This document shows, piece by piece, positions 54,391 through 62,904 of a stretch of DNA of 64,000 nt (the stretch's first letter is position 1; every line of letters begins with the position of its first letter). The notes beneath the pieces are model-generated. The model ran no database searches, was not told where the DNA came from, and was given only the letters and a program-made list of their open reading frames with translations. Source of the DNA: Agrococcus baldri (lineage in GTDB: Bacteria > Actinomycetota > Actinomycetes > Actinomycetales > Microbacteriaceae); assembly GCA_007988785.1 (NCBI GenBank), contig BJUU01000011.1:1-64000 (forward strand), in the 5' to 3' direction. Made by a program: the position numbers and the translations under genes.

Positions 54391-55245
54391 CTACGATTCT
54401 TCCAGACCGGCCGTGCCGCTCCCGACCATCGCCGCCCGCATGGCCGCCGCGACGCGCGCCTCGTCGGGCAGCGCCGTCTCGATCTCGCCGAGCGCGAAGA
54501 TGCGCGCCTGCAGCACGGCCTGGCCCAGCAGCATCTCGCGGCCGTCGATGACGCGCTCGGCGCCGAGGCCGGGGAGGTAGCGCGAGCCCTCCGGGCGCGC
54601 GTAGTCGGCATCGAGCAGTCGGGCGGGCGGATGCGCGAAGGCCGGCACGACCTCGGCCCCGGCCGGCAGGGTGGAGACGGCGGCGTCGACGGCGGGCAGC
54701 GGCTCGGTGAGCGGCTGCAGCGACACCGTCACGCCCAGCCGCTCCCCCAGCTCGGTCAGCCGCGCGCCCTTCGCCGGGCTGCGCAGGCCGACCGTCACGG
54801 TGCCGGCGCCGAGCTCCGCGAGGGCGAGCAGGGCCGCCTGCGCCGTGCCGCCGGCACCCACGATGGCACCGGAGCCGACCGGACCGAGCCCCGCATCCGC
54901 GAACGACCGCACGATGCCGCCGACGTCGGTGTTCCAGCCGCGCGGTGCGGCACCCAGCAGCAGCGTGTTGACGGCGCCCGTGAGCTCGGCGCGCGCGTCG
55001 ACGCTCGCGGCGAGCGCCCGCGCCTCGTGCTTGAGCGGCGCCGTCACCGAGAGCCCGAGCCACGAGCCGTCGAGCACGTCGAGGAAGCCGGCGAGCTCGC
55101 CCGCCGCCACGAGCCGCCGCTCATAGCGCCAGTCGAGGCCCAGCTCGCGAGCCGCGGCGCCGTGCAGCGCCGGCGAGAGCGAGTGCGCGATCGGCGAGCC
55201 GACGACCGCGAGCCTGCGGGCGCCGGCACCGTCGATCCGCTGCAC
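54391..55245 (-). CDS. aroE: Shikimate 5-dehydrogenase
   Basis: 284 residues. [11 protein letters not shown] binds shikimate, V-T-A-P-L-K-H-E has the catalytic Lys and N-T-D binds substrate; G-A-G-G-T-A is the NADP Rossmann motif. It reduces dehydroshikimate. GTG 55245 directly abuts the mltG stop. Confidence 0.94.
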   Translation of the reverse strand: MQRIDGAGARRLAVVGSPIAHSLSPALHGAAARELGLDWRYERRLVAAGELAGFLDVLDGSWLGLSVTAPLKHEARALAASVDARAELTGAVNTLLLGAAPRGWNTDVGGIVRSFADAGLGPVGSGAIVGAGGTAQAALLALAELGAGTVTVGLRSPAKGARLTELGERLGVTVSLQPLTEPLPAVDAAVSTLPAGAEVVPAFAHPPARLLDADYARPEGSRYLPGLGAERVIDGREMLLGQAVLQARIFALGEIETALPDEARVAAAMRAAMVGSGTAGLEES

Positions 55246-56331
55246 TCAGCCGCCCCAGCCGGGGTTGTCGCGCAGGAACTGCTGGAACTCCTGCACCGCG
55301 ACCTGGTGCTGCTCGTAGGTCTCCGAGAACACCGTCTCGCCCGTCTCCGGGTTGATGGTCACGAAGTACAGCCAGGGGCCCTCGGTGGGCTCGAGCACCG
55401 CGGTGATCGCCTGATCCCCCGGGGCGCCGATCGGTCCGACCGGCAGGCCGGTGTGCTGGTAGGTGTTGTACGGGTTCGTCGCGTCGGCGCGCTCGTCGCT
55501 GGTCGTGGTCACGACGTGCAGGTTGCCGGTGCCGTAGGCGACGGTGGCATCCGACTGCAGCGGCATGTTGATGTCGAGACGGTTCTGGAACACGCGTGCG
55601 ACGCGGCCGAAGTCGTCGGCGAAGCGGGCCTCGCGCTGCACGAGGGCCGCGAAGGTCAGCACGCGCTGGGCGTCGGCCTCGGCGACGCCGTGCTGCTCCA
55701 GCGCCTGGCGCTGGCGGTCGATCATCCGCTGCAGCACCTGCTCGGCCGTCACGCCCTCGTCGAAGGTGTACGTGGCGGGGAACATCCAGCCCTCGATCGT
55801 GAGCGCATCGGAGGGCAGGTCGAACCGCGCCGGGTCGTCCTTGAACGGCAGGAACTCCGACGCGGGGATGCCCAGGTCGCGCTCGAGTCGCTCGAAGACC
55901 TGCTGGAACGTGTAGCCCTCCGGCACCGTCACGCGCAGCTCGACCTTGTTCTCCGGGTCGAGGATGGCGTCGAGCGCGCCCTGCGCCGACATCTGCTGCT
56001 GCAGGCTGTAGGCGCCCGGGTGCAGCTGGATCGAGGGGTCGGCGACCAGGATGTCGGTGAACGCCTCGGCGCTCGCGATGACGTCCTGCTCGACGAGCGT
56101 GGCTGCCACGTCGTAGCCGTTCTGCCCCGACTGGATCTGCACGGTCACGTCGCCCGTGCCCGGGCCTTCGTAGTCCTCGGGGCCACTGAAGCGCTCGGCG
56201 AGCTGCGTCGCTCCCCAGCTGACGGCGACCACGATGCCGACGATCACGACGAGCGCGATGCTCCAGCCGATGATGCGCCTGCGGGTGCGGGCCTTGCGCT
56301 CCTGGCGGGCGCGTTCGCGTCGTCCTGCCAT
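55246..56331 (-). CDS. mltG: Endolytic murein transglycosylase MltG
   Basis: 361 residues. A basic N-terminus, one membrane helix (about 20-41), a LysM-like region and then the YceG domain. The catalytic Glu should lie in the L-V-Q-R-E-A segment (about residue 220), and V-F-Q-N-R-L, T-N-P-Y-N-T-Y and G-L-P-V-G-P-I are diagnostic. It cleaves nascent glycan strands on the outer membrane face. It lies between ruvX and aroE, as in Mycobacterium. Confidence 0.94.
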   Translation of the reverse strand: MAGRRERARQERKARTRRRIIGWSIALVVIVGIVVAVSWGATQLAERFSGPEDYEGPGTGDVTVQIQSGQNGYDVAATLVEQDVIASAEAFTDILVADPSIQLHPGAYSLQQQMSAQGALDAILDPENKVELRVTVPEGYTFQQVFERLERDLGIPASEFLPFKDDPARFDLPSDALTIEGWMFPATYTFDEGVTAEQVLQRMIDRQRQALEQHGVAEADAQRVLTFAALVQREARFADDFGRVARVFQNRLDINMPLQSDATVAYGTGNLHVVTTTSDERADATNPYNTYQHTGLPVGPIGAPGDQAITAVLEPTEGPWLYFVTINPETGETVFSETYEQHQVAVQEFQQFLRDNPGWGG

Positions 56332-56332
56332 G

Positions 56333-56809
56333 TCAGTCCTCTTCTCGCTGGGCGACAGCGTCGCCGTCCGTCAGCAGCTCGCCGGGCGCGCGCCCGGACG
56401 CGCGCTCCGAGTCGAGCGCGTGCTGCAGGATGACGACCGCGGCCGCCTGATCGATGGTGGCGCGCTGCTGGCGCGTCGACTTGCCGGATGCGCGCATGCC
56501 GGCGGACGCGGTGACGGTGGAGAGCCGCTCGTCCACGAGCCGCACGGGCAGCGCGGCTGCCAGCTGCGCCGCCATCTCGCGCGCGTCCTGCGTGCTGGGC
56601 GTGTCGCCGCCGGAGAGCGAGATGGGCAGGCCGACGACGGCCTCGACCGCACCGAGCTCGGCGGCGAGCTCGCGCAGCCGCGCCACCGGCTCGACGCTCG
56701 CGCGCTGGATGGTCTCCACGGGCGTCGCGAGCAGCCCGTCGCGGTCGCTGCGCGAGACCCCGACGCGGGCCCTGCCCACGTCGACGCCGATCCGCACGCC
56801 CTGACGCAT
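56333..56809 (-). CDS. ruvX: Putative pre-16S rRNA nuclease / Holliday junction resolvase YqgF
   Basis: 158 residues of RNase H-like fold, with R-I-G-V-D-V-G and G-V-S-R-S-D at the first strands, V-V-G-L-P-I-S-L-S-G and D-E-R-L-S-T-V. The family processes 16S rRNA 5' ends and has been linked to Holliday junction cleavage. It lies between alaS and mltG. Confidence 0.92.
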   Translation of the reverse strand: MRQGVRIGVDVGRARVGVSRSDRDGLLATPVETIQRASVEPVARLRELAAELGAVEAVVGLPISLSGGDTPSTQDAREMAAQLAAALPVRLVDERLSTVTASAGMRASGKSTRQQRATIDQAAAVVILQHALDSERASGRAPGELLTDGDAVAQREED

Positions 56810-56823
56810 GGTCGCGCCCCCGC

Positions 56824-59481
56824 TCAGCGGAGCAGCCCCTCGCGCACGGCGACGAGCGCCGCGGGCATCGCGGCCGCATCCTGGCCGCCGCCCTGCGCCA
56901 TGTCGGGCTTGCCGCCGCCACCGCCGCCGAGCACCCCGGCAGCGGCCTTCGCGAGCGGCCCGGCAGCGTGGCCGGCGTCGCGCGCCGCCTGGTTGGTGGC
57001 GACCACCACGGCGGGCTTGCCGTCGACGGCACCGCCGACGGCGACGACCGCGGGGTCGACGCCCAGTCGCTCGCGCACCTGGCCGGCGAGCGAGCGCAGG
57101 TCGTCGGCGGAGCCGACGGCGCCCAGGTCGACGGCGGCGAGCCGCACCTCGCCGATCCGCTCAGCGGCGTCGGCGATGGGCTGCACGCGGCCGGCCAGCT
57201 GCTTCGACTCGAACTCGGCGATGCGCTTCTCCGCCGACTTCAGCGACGCGACGATCTCCTGGATCCTGCCCGGCAGCTGCTCCTTGGGGGTCTTCAGCAT
57301 CGAGGTGAGCTCGCTCACGAGCGTGCGCTCCGCGACCAGCTGCTCGAACGCATCCGCCCCCACCGCCGCCTCGACGCGACGCGCGCTCGAGCCGACGCTC
57401 GCCTCGCTCGTGATCGAGATGAGGCCCACCTGGCTCGCGGTGCCGACGTGCGTGCCGCCGCACAGCTCGCGCGACCACGGGCCGCCGATGTCGACCATGC
57501 GCACGGTGTCGCCGTACTTCTCGCCGAACAGCGACATGGCGCCGAGCGCCTTCGCCTCGTCGAGCGGCATCACGCGCGTCTCGACGGGCAGGTCGTCGCT
57601 GATCGCGCCGTTCGCGATGCCCTCGAGCTCCTGGCGCATGTCGGGCGACAGCGGGCTCGACCACGAGAAGTCGAGGCGCATGTAGCCGGCCTTGTTGTAC
57701 GAGCCCGCCTGCACCGCATCCGGGCCGAGCAGCTGCCGCAGCGCGGCGTGCACGAGGTGCGTCGCGGAGTGCGCGCGGTTCGCGCCGCGGCGGTAGAGCG
57801 GGTCGACGACCGCGTGCGCGACGTCGCCCACGGCGATCTCGCCGCTCGTGACGCGCACGGTGTGGCTGATGAGGCCCTGCACAGGCCGCTGCACGTCGAG
57901 CACCTCTGCCTCGAAGCCCTGGCCGACGAGCCGGCCCTGGTCGCTGTCCTGCCCGCCGGACTCGGCGTACAGCGAGGTGGCCGTGAGGATGACCTCGACC
58001 TCCTGGTCGACGCCCGCCGAGGGCACCTGGGCGCCCGCCGAGATGATGCCGATGACCTCGCCGTCGGCCTCGAGCTCGTCGTAGCCGAGGAAGGCGGTCT
58101 CGCCGCGCGCACGCAGCTCGGAGTAGACCGAGAGGTCGGCGAGCTGCCGGCGGCGCGACTTCGCATCGGCCTTCGCGCGGCTGCGCTGCTCGCTCATGAG
58201 GGTCTCGAAGCTCGAGCGGTCGACCTCGAGGCCCGCCTCCTCGGCGATCTCCATCGTCAGGTCGATCGGGAAGCCGTAGGTGTCGTGCAGCAGGAAGGCG
58301 GTCTTGCCGGGCACCGTGCGGCCCGAGTCCCTGCGCACATCCGCCATCGCGAGGTCGAGCACCGTCGAGCCGGACTCGAGCGTCTTCAGGAACGTCTCCT
58401 CCTCGGCGATCGCCAGCCGCTCGATGCGCGGGTAGGCGTCCCGCAGCTCGGGGTAGGCGGTCGACATGGCGTCGAAGCTCGCGCGGAAGAGCGTCGGGAA
58501 GGTCGCCTCGTGCACGCCCAGCAGGCGCATGCCGCGGATCGAGCGGCGCATCAGGCGGCGCAGGATGTAGCCGCGGCCCTCGTTGCCGGGGGTGACGCCG
58601 TCGCCCATGAGCATGAGCGACGAGCGCACGTGGTCGGCGACCACGCGCATCCGCACGTCGTCCTCGTGGTCGGCGCCGTAGCTGCGGCCCGAGAGCTCGC
58701 TCGCGAGGTCGAGCACGGGCCGCACCTGGTCGATCTCGTACATGTTCGGCACGCCCTGCTTGAGGAAGGCGATGCGCTCGAGCCCCATGCCGGTGTCGAT
58801 GTTCTTGCTCGGCAGCTCGCGCACGATGGTGAACTCGGTCTTCGAGCGCACGTCGGCGATCTCGTCCTGCATGAACACGAGGTTCCAGATCTCGACGTAG
58901 CGGTCGCTGCCGGTGGCGGGGCCGCCCTCGGGGCCGTACTCGGGGCCCAGGTCGTAGAAGATCTCGGAGTCGGGGCCGGCGGGGCCGGGCTGGCCGGTCA
59001 TCCAGTAGTTGTCCTCGAGTCCGAGTCGCTGGATGCGCGCGGCGGGGATGTCGGTGAGCTCGAGCCAGAGCCGCTCGGCCTCGTCATCGGTCTCGTAGAC
59101 CGTCGCCCAGAGGCGGCTGGGGTCGAACGCGTAGCCGCCGTCGGCCTCGGGCCCGGTCAGCAGCGTCCAGGCGTACTCGATCGCCTCGCGCTTGAAGTAG
59201 TCGCCGAACGACCAGTTGCCGGCCATCTGGAAGAAGGTGCCGTGCCGCGGCGTGCGGCCGACCTCCTCGATGTCATTGGTGCGGATGCACTTCTGCACGT
59301 CCGCGACGCGGGGCCAGGGGGCGGGCACCCGGCCGGAGAGGTAGGGGATGAACGGCACCATGCCGGCGATCGTGAACATGATCGCGGGGTCGTCGCTCAC
59401 GAGCGACGCCGAGGGGAGGATGGTGTGGTCCCGCTGCTCGAAGTGCTTCAGGAAGCGGCTGTGGATCTCTGCGGTCTGCAT
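56824..59481 (-). CDS. alaS: Alanyl-tRNA synthetase
   Basis: 885 residues. It begins A-E-I-H-S-R-F-L-K-H-F. The editing-domain zinc motif H-S-A-T-H and C-G-G-T-H-V is present, and the C-Ala domain ends in a glycine-rich stretch (G-G-G-G-G-G-K-P-D-M-A-Q-G-G-G). It charges tRNA-Ala and edits Ser/Gly mischarging. It shares the transcript with ruvX and mltG. Confidence 0.97.
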   Translation of the reverse strand: MQTAEIHSRFLKHFEQRDHTILPSASLVSDDPAIMFTIAGMVPFIPYLSGRVPAPWPRVADVQKCIRTNDIEEVGRTPRHGTFFQMAGNWSFGDYFKREAIEYAWTLLTGPEADGGYAFDPSRLWATVYETDDEAERLWLELTDIPAARIQRLGLEDNYWMTGQPGPAGPDSEIFYDLGPEYGPEGGPATGSDRYVEIWNLVFMQDEIADVRSKTEFTIVRELPSKNIDTGMGLERIAFLKQGVPNMYEIDQVRPVLDLASELSGRSYGADHEDDVRMRVVADHVRSSLMLMGDGVTPGNEGRGYILRRLMRRSIRGMRLLGVHEATFPTLFRASFDAMSTAYPELRDAYPRIERLAIAEEETFLKTLESGSTVLDLAMADVRRDSGRTVPGKTAFLLHDTYGFPIDLTMEIAEEAGLEVDRSSFETLMSEQRSRAKADAKSRRRQLADLSVYSELRARGETAFLGYDELEADGEVIGIISAGAQVPSAGVDQEVEVILTATSLYAESGGQDSDQGRLVGQGFEAEVLDVQRPVQGLISHTVRVTSGEIAVGDVAHAVVDPLYRRGANRAHSATHLVHAALRQLLGPDAVQAGSYNKAGYMRLDFSWSSPLSPDMRQELEGIANGAISDDLPVETRVMPLDEAKALGAMSLFGEKYGDTVRMVDIGGPWSRELCGGTHVGTASQVGLISITSEASVGSSARRVEAAVGADAFEQLVAERTLVSELTSMLKTPKEQLPGRIQEIVASLKSAEKRIAEFESKQLAGRVQPIADAAERIGEVRLAAVDLGAVGSADDLRSLAGQVRERLGVDPAVVAVGGAVDGKPAVVVATNQAARDAGHAAGPLAKAAAGVLGGGGGGKPDMAQGGGQDAAAMPAALVAVREGLLR

Positions 59482-59516
59482 CGGCTCAGGTCTTTCCAGC
59501 CCGCGCGGGGCCTGAC

Positions 59517-59543
59517 GAGCCCGGGCGCGGTGCGCCCGGGCTC
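59517..59543 (-). terminator. Perfect 12-bp hairpin between the small gene and alaS
   Basis: GAGCCCGGGCGC-loop-GCGCCCGGGCTC lies 14 bases past the stop of the 59-residue gene and 36 bases before the alaS ATG. It has no U-tract. It could lower read-through into alaS, or be a leader element. Confidence 0.6.
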
Positions 59544-59556
59544 GGATCGGGTCGTG

Positions 59557-59736
59557 TCACTCGCCTCGCAGCTCGCGGTCGCGAGCCTTGTAGCCGTCCT
59601 TGACGGCGTCCGAGAACTCGCGGGAGCGGTCGTCGACACTGTCGAGGAACGCCTTGCCCTTCTCGGTCTCCTCGATGCGACGTGCGGCGAAGACGCCGAT
59701 GACGACGCCGATGGCCAGGAACAGGAGCTTCTTCAC
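59557..59736 (-). CDS. Small membrane-anchored protein (59 residues)
   Basis: GTG 59736 with a GAGGGA ribosome site begins M-K-K-L-L-F-L-A-I-G-V-V-I-G-V-F-A-A-R-R, a single membrane helix or uncleaved anchor (about 4-18). A charged amphipathic tail follows, with E-E-T-E-K-G-K-A-F-L-D-S and D-G-Y-K-A-R-D-R-E. Comparable short proteins lie between rpsD and alaS in other actinobacteria; the function is unknown. It is co-directional with alaS. Confidence 0.78.
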   Translation of the reverse strand: MKKLLFLAIGVVIGVFAARRIEETEKGKAFLDSVDDRSREFSDAVKDGYKARDRELRGE

Positions 59737-59796
59737 AGCGGGTCCCTCTCGTGTCTCGCTTGCCCCGCACCGGGTTCGGCGGCGGGGCGAGGCCCA

Positions 59797-59802
59797 AGTC
59801 TA
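59797..59802 (-). promoter_or_regulatory. TAGACT -10 box for the small gene and alaS
   Basis: Minus-strand TAGACT lies directly after the rpsD terminator, about 60 bases before the GTG of the small gene. The leader contains a GCCCCGC/GCGGGGC inverted repeat. Confidence 0.45.
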
Positions 59803-59809
59803 ACGACGA

Positions 59810-59837
59810 AGAGGGGCCGCCACCTGGCGACCCCTCT
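59810..59837 (-). terminator. rpsD terminator
   Basis: A 12-bp stem AGAGGGGTCGCC/GGCGGCCCCTCT (one G-U pair) with a short loop, 11 bases after the rpsD stop, followed by TCGTCGTTAG. Confidence 0.75.
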
Positions 59838-59848
59838 CCTTCGGCGGA

Positions 59849-60478
59849 TCAGCGAGCTGCGTAGTACTCGACGACGAGCTGCACGTCGGCGACGATGGGC
59901 ACCTCGGCGCGCTTGGGGCGGCGCACGAGGCGCGCCTGCAGGCGGTCGAGCTGGACGTCGAGGTACGGCGGCACCGGGGGCAGCACCTGGGCGTGACCGC
60001 CCGCGGCTGCGACCTGGAAGGGCTCCATGCCCTCGCTGCGCTCGTGCACGTGGATCGTCTGGCCCTCCTTCACGCGGAAGGACGGGCGGTCGACGCGCTG
60101 GCCGTCGACCATGATGTGGCGGTGCACGACGAGCTGGCGGGCCTGCGAGGTGGTGCGGGCGAAGCCGGCACGCAGCACGAGCGCGTCGAGACGCATCTCG
60201 AGCAGCTCGACGAGGTTCTCACCGGTCAGGCCGGGCTGGCGGCGCGCCTCGTTGAAGACGATGCGCAGCTGCGCCTCGCGGAGCCCGTACTGGGCGCGCA
60301 GGCGCTGCTTCTCGCGCAGGCGGACGGCGTAGTCGCTGTCGGCCTTGCGCTTGGTGCGTCCGTGCTGGCCGGGGCCGTAGGGGCGCTTCTCGAGGTAGCG
60401 GGCGGCCTTCGGGGTGAGGGCGACGCCGAGTGCGCGCGAGAGGCGCACCTTCGAACGGGAACGGGACTTCGTGGACAT
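59849..60478 (-). CDS. rpsD: 30S ribosomal protein S4
   Basis: 209 residues, with the central S4 RNA-binding domain (L-E-M-R-L-D-A-L-V-L-R-A-G-F-A) and H-I-M-V-D-G-Q-R-V. The N-terminus has R-S-R-S-K-V-R-L-S-R-A-L-G and Y-G-P-G-Q-H-G. It lies apart from the alpha operon (no rpoA nearby), an uncommon but known position in actinobacteria. Confidence 0.97.
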   Translation of the reverse strand: MSTKSRSRSKVRLSRALGVALTPKAARYLEKRPYGPGQHGRTKRKADSDYAVRLREKQRLRAQYGLREAQLRIVFNEARRQPGLTGENLVELLEMRLDALVLRAGFARTTSQARQLVVHRHIMVDGQRVDRPSFRVKEGQTIHVHERSEGMEPFQVAAAGGHAQVLPPVPPYLDVQLDRLQARLVRRPKRAEVPIVADVQLVVEYYAAR

Positions 60479-60514
60479 GACTTCCTTCGCTGAGTCGCTG
60501 CCGCGTGAGCGGCT

Positions 60515-60535
60515 GTCCCGGCCGAGTGCCGGGAC
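60515..60535 (-). terminator. Hairpin in the rarA-rpsD gap
   Basis: A perfect 8-bp stem GTCCCGGC/GCCGGGAC with a 5-base loop lies 77 bases after the rarA stop and 37 bases before the rpsD ATG. It could be a terminator for rarA or a leader structure in rpsD mRNA. A TAGTCT -10-like box on the minus strand (60606-60601) is upstream of it, favouring a leader role. Confidence 0.45.
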
Positions 60536-60611
60536 CTAAGGAGGGGTGCGGGCCCGGCTGCAGCTGCCGTGGCATGCTGCCGCCCGATGGGCCGTCGTCC
60601 AGACTAGCAGA

Positions 60612-61940
60612 TCAGCTGCCGCCGGCGAGGATGGTGCGGATGCGCTCGAGGCGGGCCGCGACGTCGCGCTCGAAGCCGTGCGCCCCGGCCTCGTAGTAGC
60701 GCCGGCCGACGAGCGGATCCGGCAGGTACTGCTGCGTCGCGACGCCGTGCGGCGCGTCGTGGGCGTAGCGGTAGCCCTTGCCGTGGCCGAGCCGCTTGGC
60801 ACCGGGATAGTGGGCGTCGCGCAGATGGGTGGGCACGCGGCCGAAGTCCCCGGCGCGCACGTCGGCGATCGCCGCATCGATGCCCTTGTACGAGCGGTTC
60901 GACTTCGGCGCGGTGGCGAGGTAGACGGTCGCCTCGGCGAGCGGGATGCGGCCCTCCGGCATGCCGATCATCTGCACCGCGGTCGCCGCCGCCGTGGCGA
61001 TCACGAGGCCCTGCGGGTCGGCCATGCCGATGTCCTCGCTCGCGAGCACGATGATGCGGCGGGCGATGAAGCGCGGGTCCTCCCCCGCCTCGATCATGCG
61101 CGCGAGGTAGTGCAGGGAGGCGTCCGGGTCGGAGCCGCGCACCGACTTGATGAAGGCCGAGATGACGTCGTAGTGCTCGTCGCCCTGGCGGTCGTAGCGC
61201 AGCAGCGCCCGGTCGACCGCGGTCGCGAGGGCCTCTGCGGTCACCGTCGCAGGCGCATCCGCCGTGCTCTCCTCCTCCGTCGCCTCGAGCGCGTGCGCGC
61301 CGGCGGCCTCGAGCGCGGTGAGCGCACGGCGCGCGTCGCCGGAGGAGAGCCGGATCAGCTGCGCCTTCGCCTGCTCCTCGAGCGCGATCCGGGAGTCGAA
61401 GCCGCGGGGATCGGCGACGGCGCGGTCGACGAGCTCGGCGATGTCGGCGTCCTCGAGCGGCTCGAGCGTCAGCAGCAGCGAGCGCGACAGCAGCGGGCTG
61501 ATGACGCTGAAGGAGGGGTTCTCGGTGGTCGCGGCGATGAGCGTCACCCAGCCCTGCTCGACGCCCGGCAGCAGCGCATCCTGCTGCGCCTTGGTGAAGC
61601 GGTGGATCTCGTCGAGGAACAGCACCGTCGACTGGCCGAAGAGGTCGCGCTGGTTCAGCGAGTCCTCCATCACCTGGCGCACGTCCTTCACGCCGGCGGT
61701 GACGGCGCTCAGCTCGACGAAGCGGCGGTCGGAGGTGTGCGCGATCGCCTGCGCGAGCGTCGTCTTGCCGGTGCCGGGCGGCCCCCAGAGGATGACGCTC
61801 TGGCCGCTCGCGCCGTCGCCGGGCGCCGCGAGCCGGCGCAGCGGCGAGCCCTGGCCGAGCAGGTGCCGCTGGCCGACGACGTCGTCCAGGCTCGTCGGGC
61901 GCATGCGCACGGCGAGCGGCGCTGTCGTCCCCCTGGCCAT
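60612..61940 (-). CDS. rarA: Replication-associated recombination protein A (AAA+ ATPase)
   Basis: 442 residues. Walker A G53-P-P-G-T-G-K-T60, Walker B F-L-D110-E-I-H, sensor T-T-E-N-P-S-F and the C-terminal MgsA/RarA tetramerisation region. The family acts at stalled replication forks. It starts at ATG 61940, 6 bases after TAGCAT, so it is probably leaderless. It precedes rpsD on the same strand. Confidence 0.95.
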   Translation of the reverse strand: MARGTTAPLAVRMRPTSLDDVVGQRHLLGQGSPLRRLAAPGDGASGQSVILWGPPGTGKTTLAQAIAHTSDRRFVELSAVTAGVKDVRQVMEDSLNQRDLFGQSTVLFLDEIHRFTKAQQDALLPGVEQGWVTLIAATTENPSFSVISPLLSRSLLLTLEPLEDADIAELVDRAVADPRGFDSRIALEEQAKAQLIRLSSGDARRALTALEAAGAHALEATEEESTADAPATVTAEALATAVDRALLRYDRQGDEHYDVISAFIKSVRGSDPDASLHYLARMIEAGEDPRFIARRIIVLASEDIGMADPQGLVIATAAATAVQMIGMPEGRIPLAEATVYLATAPKSNRSYKGIDAAIADVRAGDFGRVPTHLRDAHYPGAKRLGHGKGYRYAHDAPHGVATQQYLPDPLVGRRYYEAGAHGFERDVAARLERIRTILAGGS

Positions 61941-61946
61941 GCCTCC

Positions 61947-61952
61947 ATGCTA
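61947..61952 (-). promoter_or_regulatory. TAGCAT -10 box, leaderless rarA start
   Basis: Minus-strand TAGCAT, then GGAGGC, then ATG. The GGAGG is too close to the ATG for good use as a ribosome site, which supports a leaderless start. Confidence 0.5.
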
Positions 61953-62006
61953 GGCGCGACGGCTGACGCGCCAGCGCCGCTGTCGGGCCGCACGCGGTCG
62001 AGCCGG

Positions 62007-62012
62007 TAGCCT
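62007..62012 (+). promoter_or_regulatory. TAGCCT -10 box upstream of the cyclophilin gene
   Basis: Plus-strand TAGCCT about 60 bases before GTG 62072, leaving a leader that ends in a GAGGAG ribosome site. No -35 is evident. Confidence 0.4.
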
Positions 62013-62071
62013 GAACGGCGGCCGCGCGCGCCATCGGCATGCTCTGCGCGGCAGGCAGACGAGGAGAGCCC

Positions 62072-62830
62072 GTGGTCACGAAGCAGGAGCAGGAGCGGCG
62101 CGTCCGCGACTATCGCGCACGCCAGACCGTGCACGAGCGCAGGAAGCGCCGCCAGACGCGAGACTCCATCATCGGCGGCGTGCTCGCCGCCGTGGTCCTC
62201 TTCGGCGGCATCGGCCTCATCTCCCTCGTCCAGCCGGCGGCGCCTCCCGCCGAGGAGACCCCGGCACCGTCCGCGAGCGAGCCCGCGGCGCCCGAGTCGG
62301 AGGTGCCCGACGCGGCGCTCGCCGAGGATCGCGCCTGGACGGGCGCGCTCACCATCAACGGCATCGAGCTCGGCGTCGAGCTCGACGGGCAGGCTGCCCC
62401 GCAGGCCGTCTCCTCCATGCTGTTCGACACCCAGCGCGACTACTACGACGGCAAGACCTGCCACCGGCTCACGACCGCCGAGGGCTTCAACGTGCTGCAG
62501 TGCGGCTCGATCGACGGCCAGGGCTCCGGCGACCCCGCCTTCATGTACGGGCCGATCGAGAACGCACCCGCCGACGACGTCTACGTCGAGGGCACCATCG
62601 CGATGGCGCGCCAGGGCGACAACGGCGACTCCAACGGCCACCAGTTCTTCATCGTCTACGGCGACACCACCATCCCCTCCGACAGCGCCGGCGGCTACAC
62701 CGTCGTCGGTCGCGTCACCTCGGGGCTGGACCAGCTGCAGGAGCAGGTCATCGCGAAGGGCACGCAGGACGACCTGCCCGACGGCGCGCCCGCCGAGCCG
62801 GTGACGATCGAGGACTTCGTCCTGCAGTGA
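62072..62830 (+). CDS. Membrane-anchored cyclophilin-type peptidyl-prolyl isomerase
   Basis: 252 residues. A highly basic N-terminal helix (residues 4-31) precedes one membrane helix (about 33-53) and a Pro/Ala/Glu linker. The extracytoplasmic cyclophilin domain has F-D-T-Q-R-D-Y-Y-D-G-K-T-C-H-R-L, F-N-V-L-Q-C-G, N-G-H-Q-F-F-I and V-V-G-R-V. It should help fold exported proteins. Homologues occur widely in actinobacteria. GTG 62072 has GAGGAG upstream. Confidence 0.91.
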   Translation: MVTKQEQERRVRDYRARQTVHERRKRRQTRDSIIGGVLAAVVLFGGIGLISLVQPAAPPAEETPAPSASEPAAPESEVPDAALAEDRAWTGALTINGIELGVELDGQAAPQAVSSMLFDTQRDYYDGKTCHRLTTAEGFNVLQCGSIDGQGSGDPAFMYGPIENAPADDVYVEGTIAMARQGDNGDSNGHQFFIVYGDTTIPSDSAGGYTVVGRVTSGLDQLQEQVIAKGTQDDLPDGAPAEPVTIEDFVLQ

Positions 62831-62862
62831 GCCCCCTCGCGCGCCGAGCGCCCCTGTGGCGT

Positions 62863-62868
62863 TAGGCT
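62863..62868 (+). promoter_or_regulatory. TAGGCT -10 box upstream of the DUF349 gene
   Basis: Plus-strand TAGGCT about 36 bases before ATG 62905; the leader is short and has a weak ribosome site. Confidence 0.4.
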
Positions 62869-62904
62869 CGACCTGCCCGTTCCCTCGTACGAGAGACTCC
62901 GTCA

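Noticed and set aside
60546-62009. A 487-codon plus-strand frame opposite rarA
   Set aside because: Compositional shadow of rarA, with no domain and no start context.
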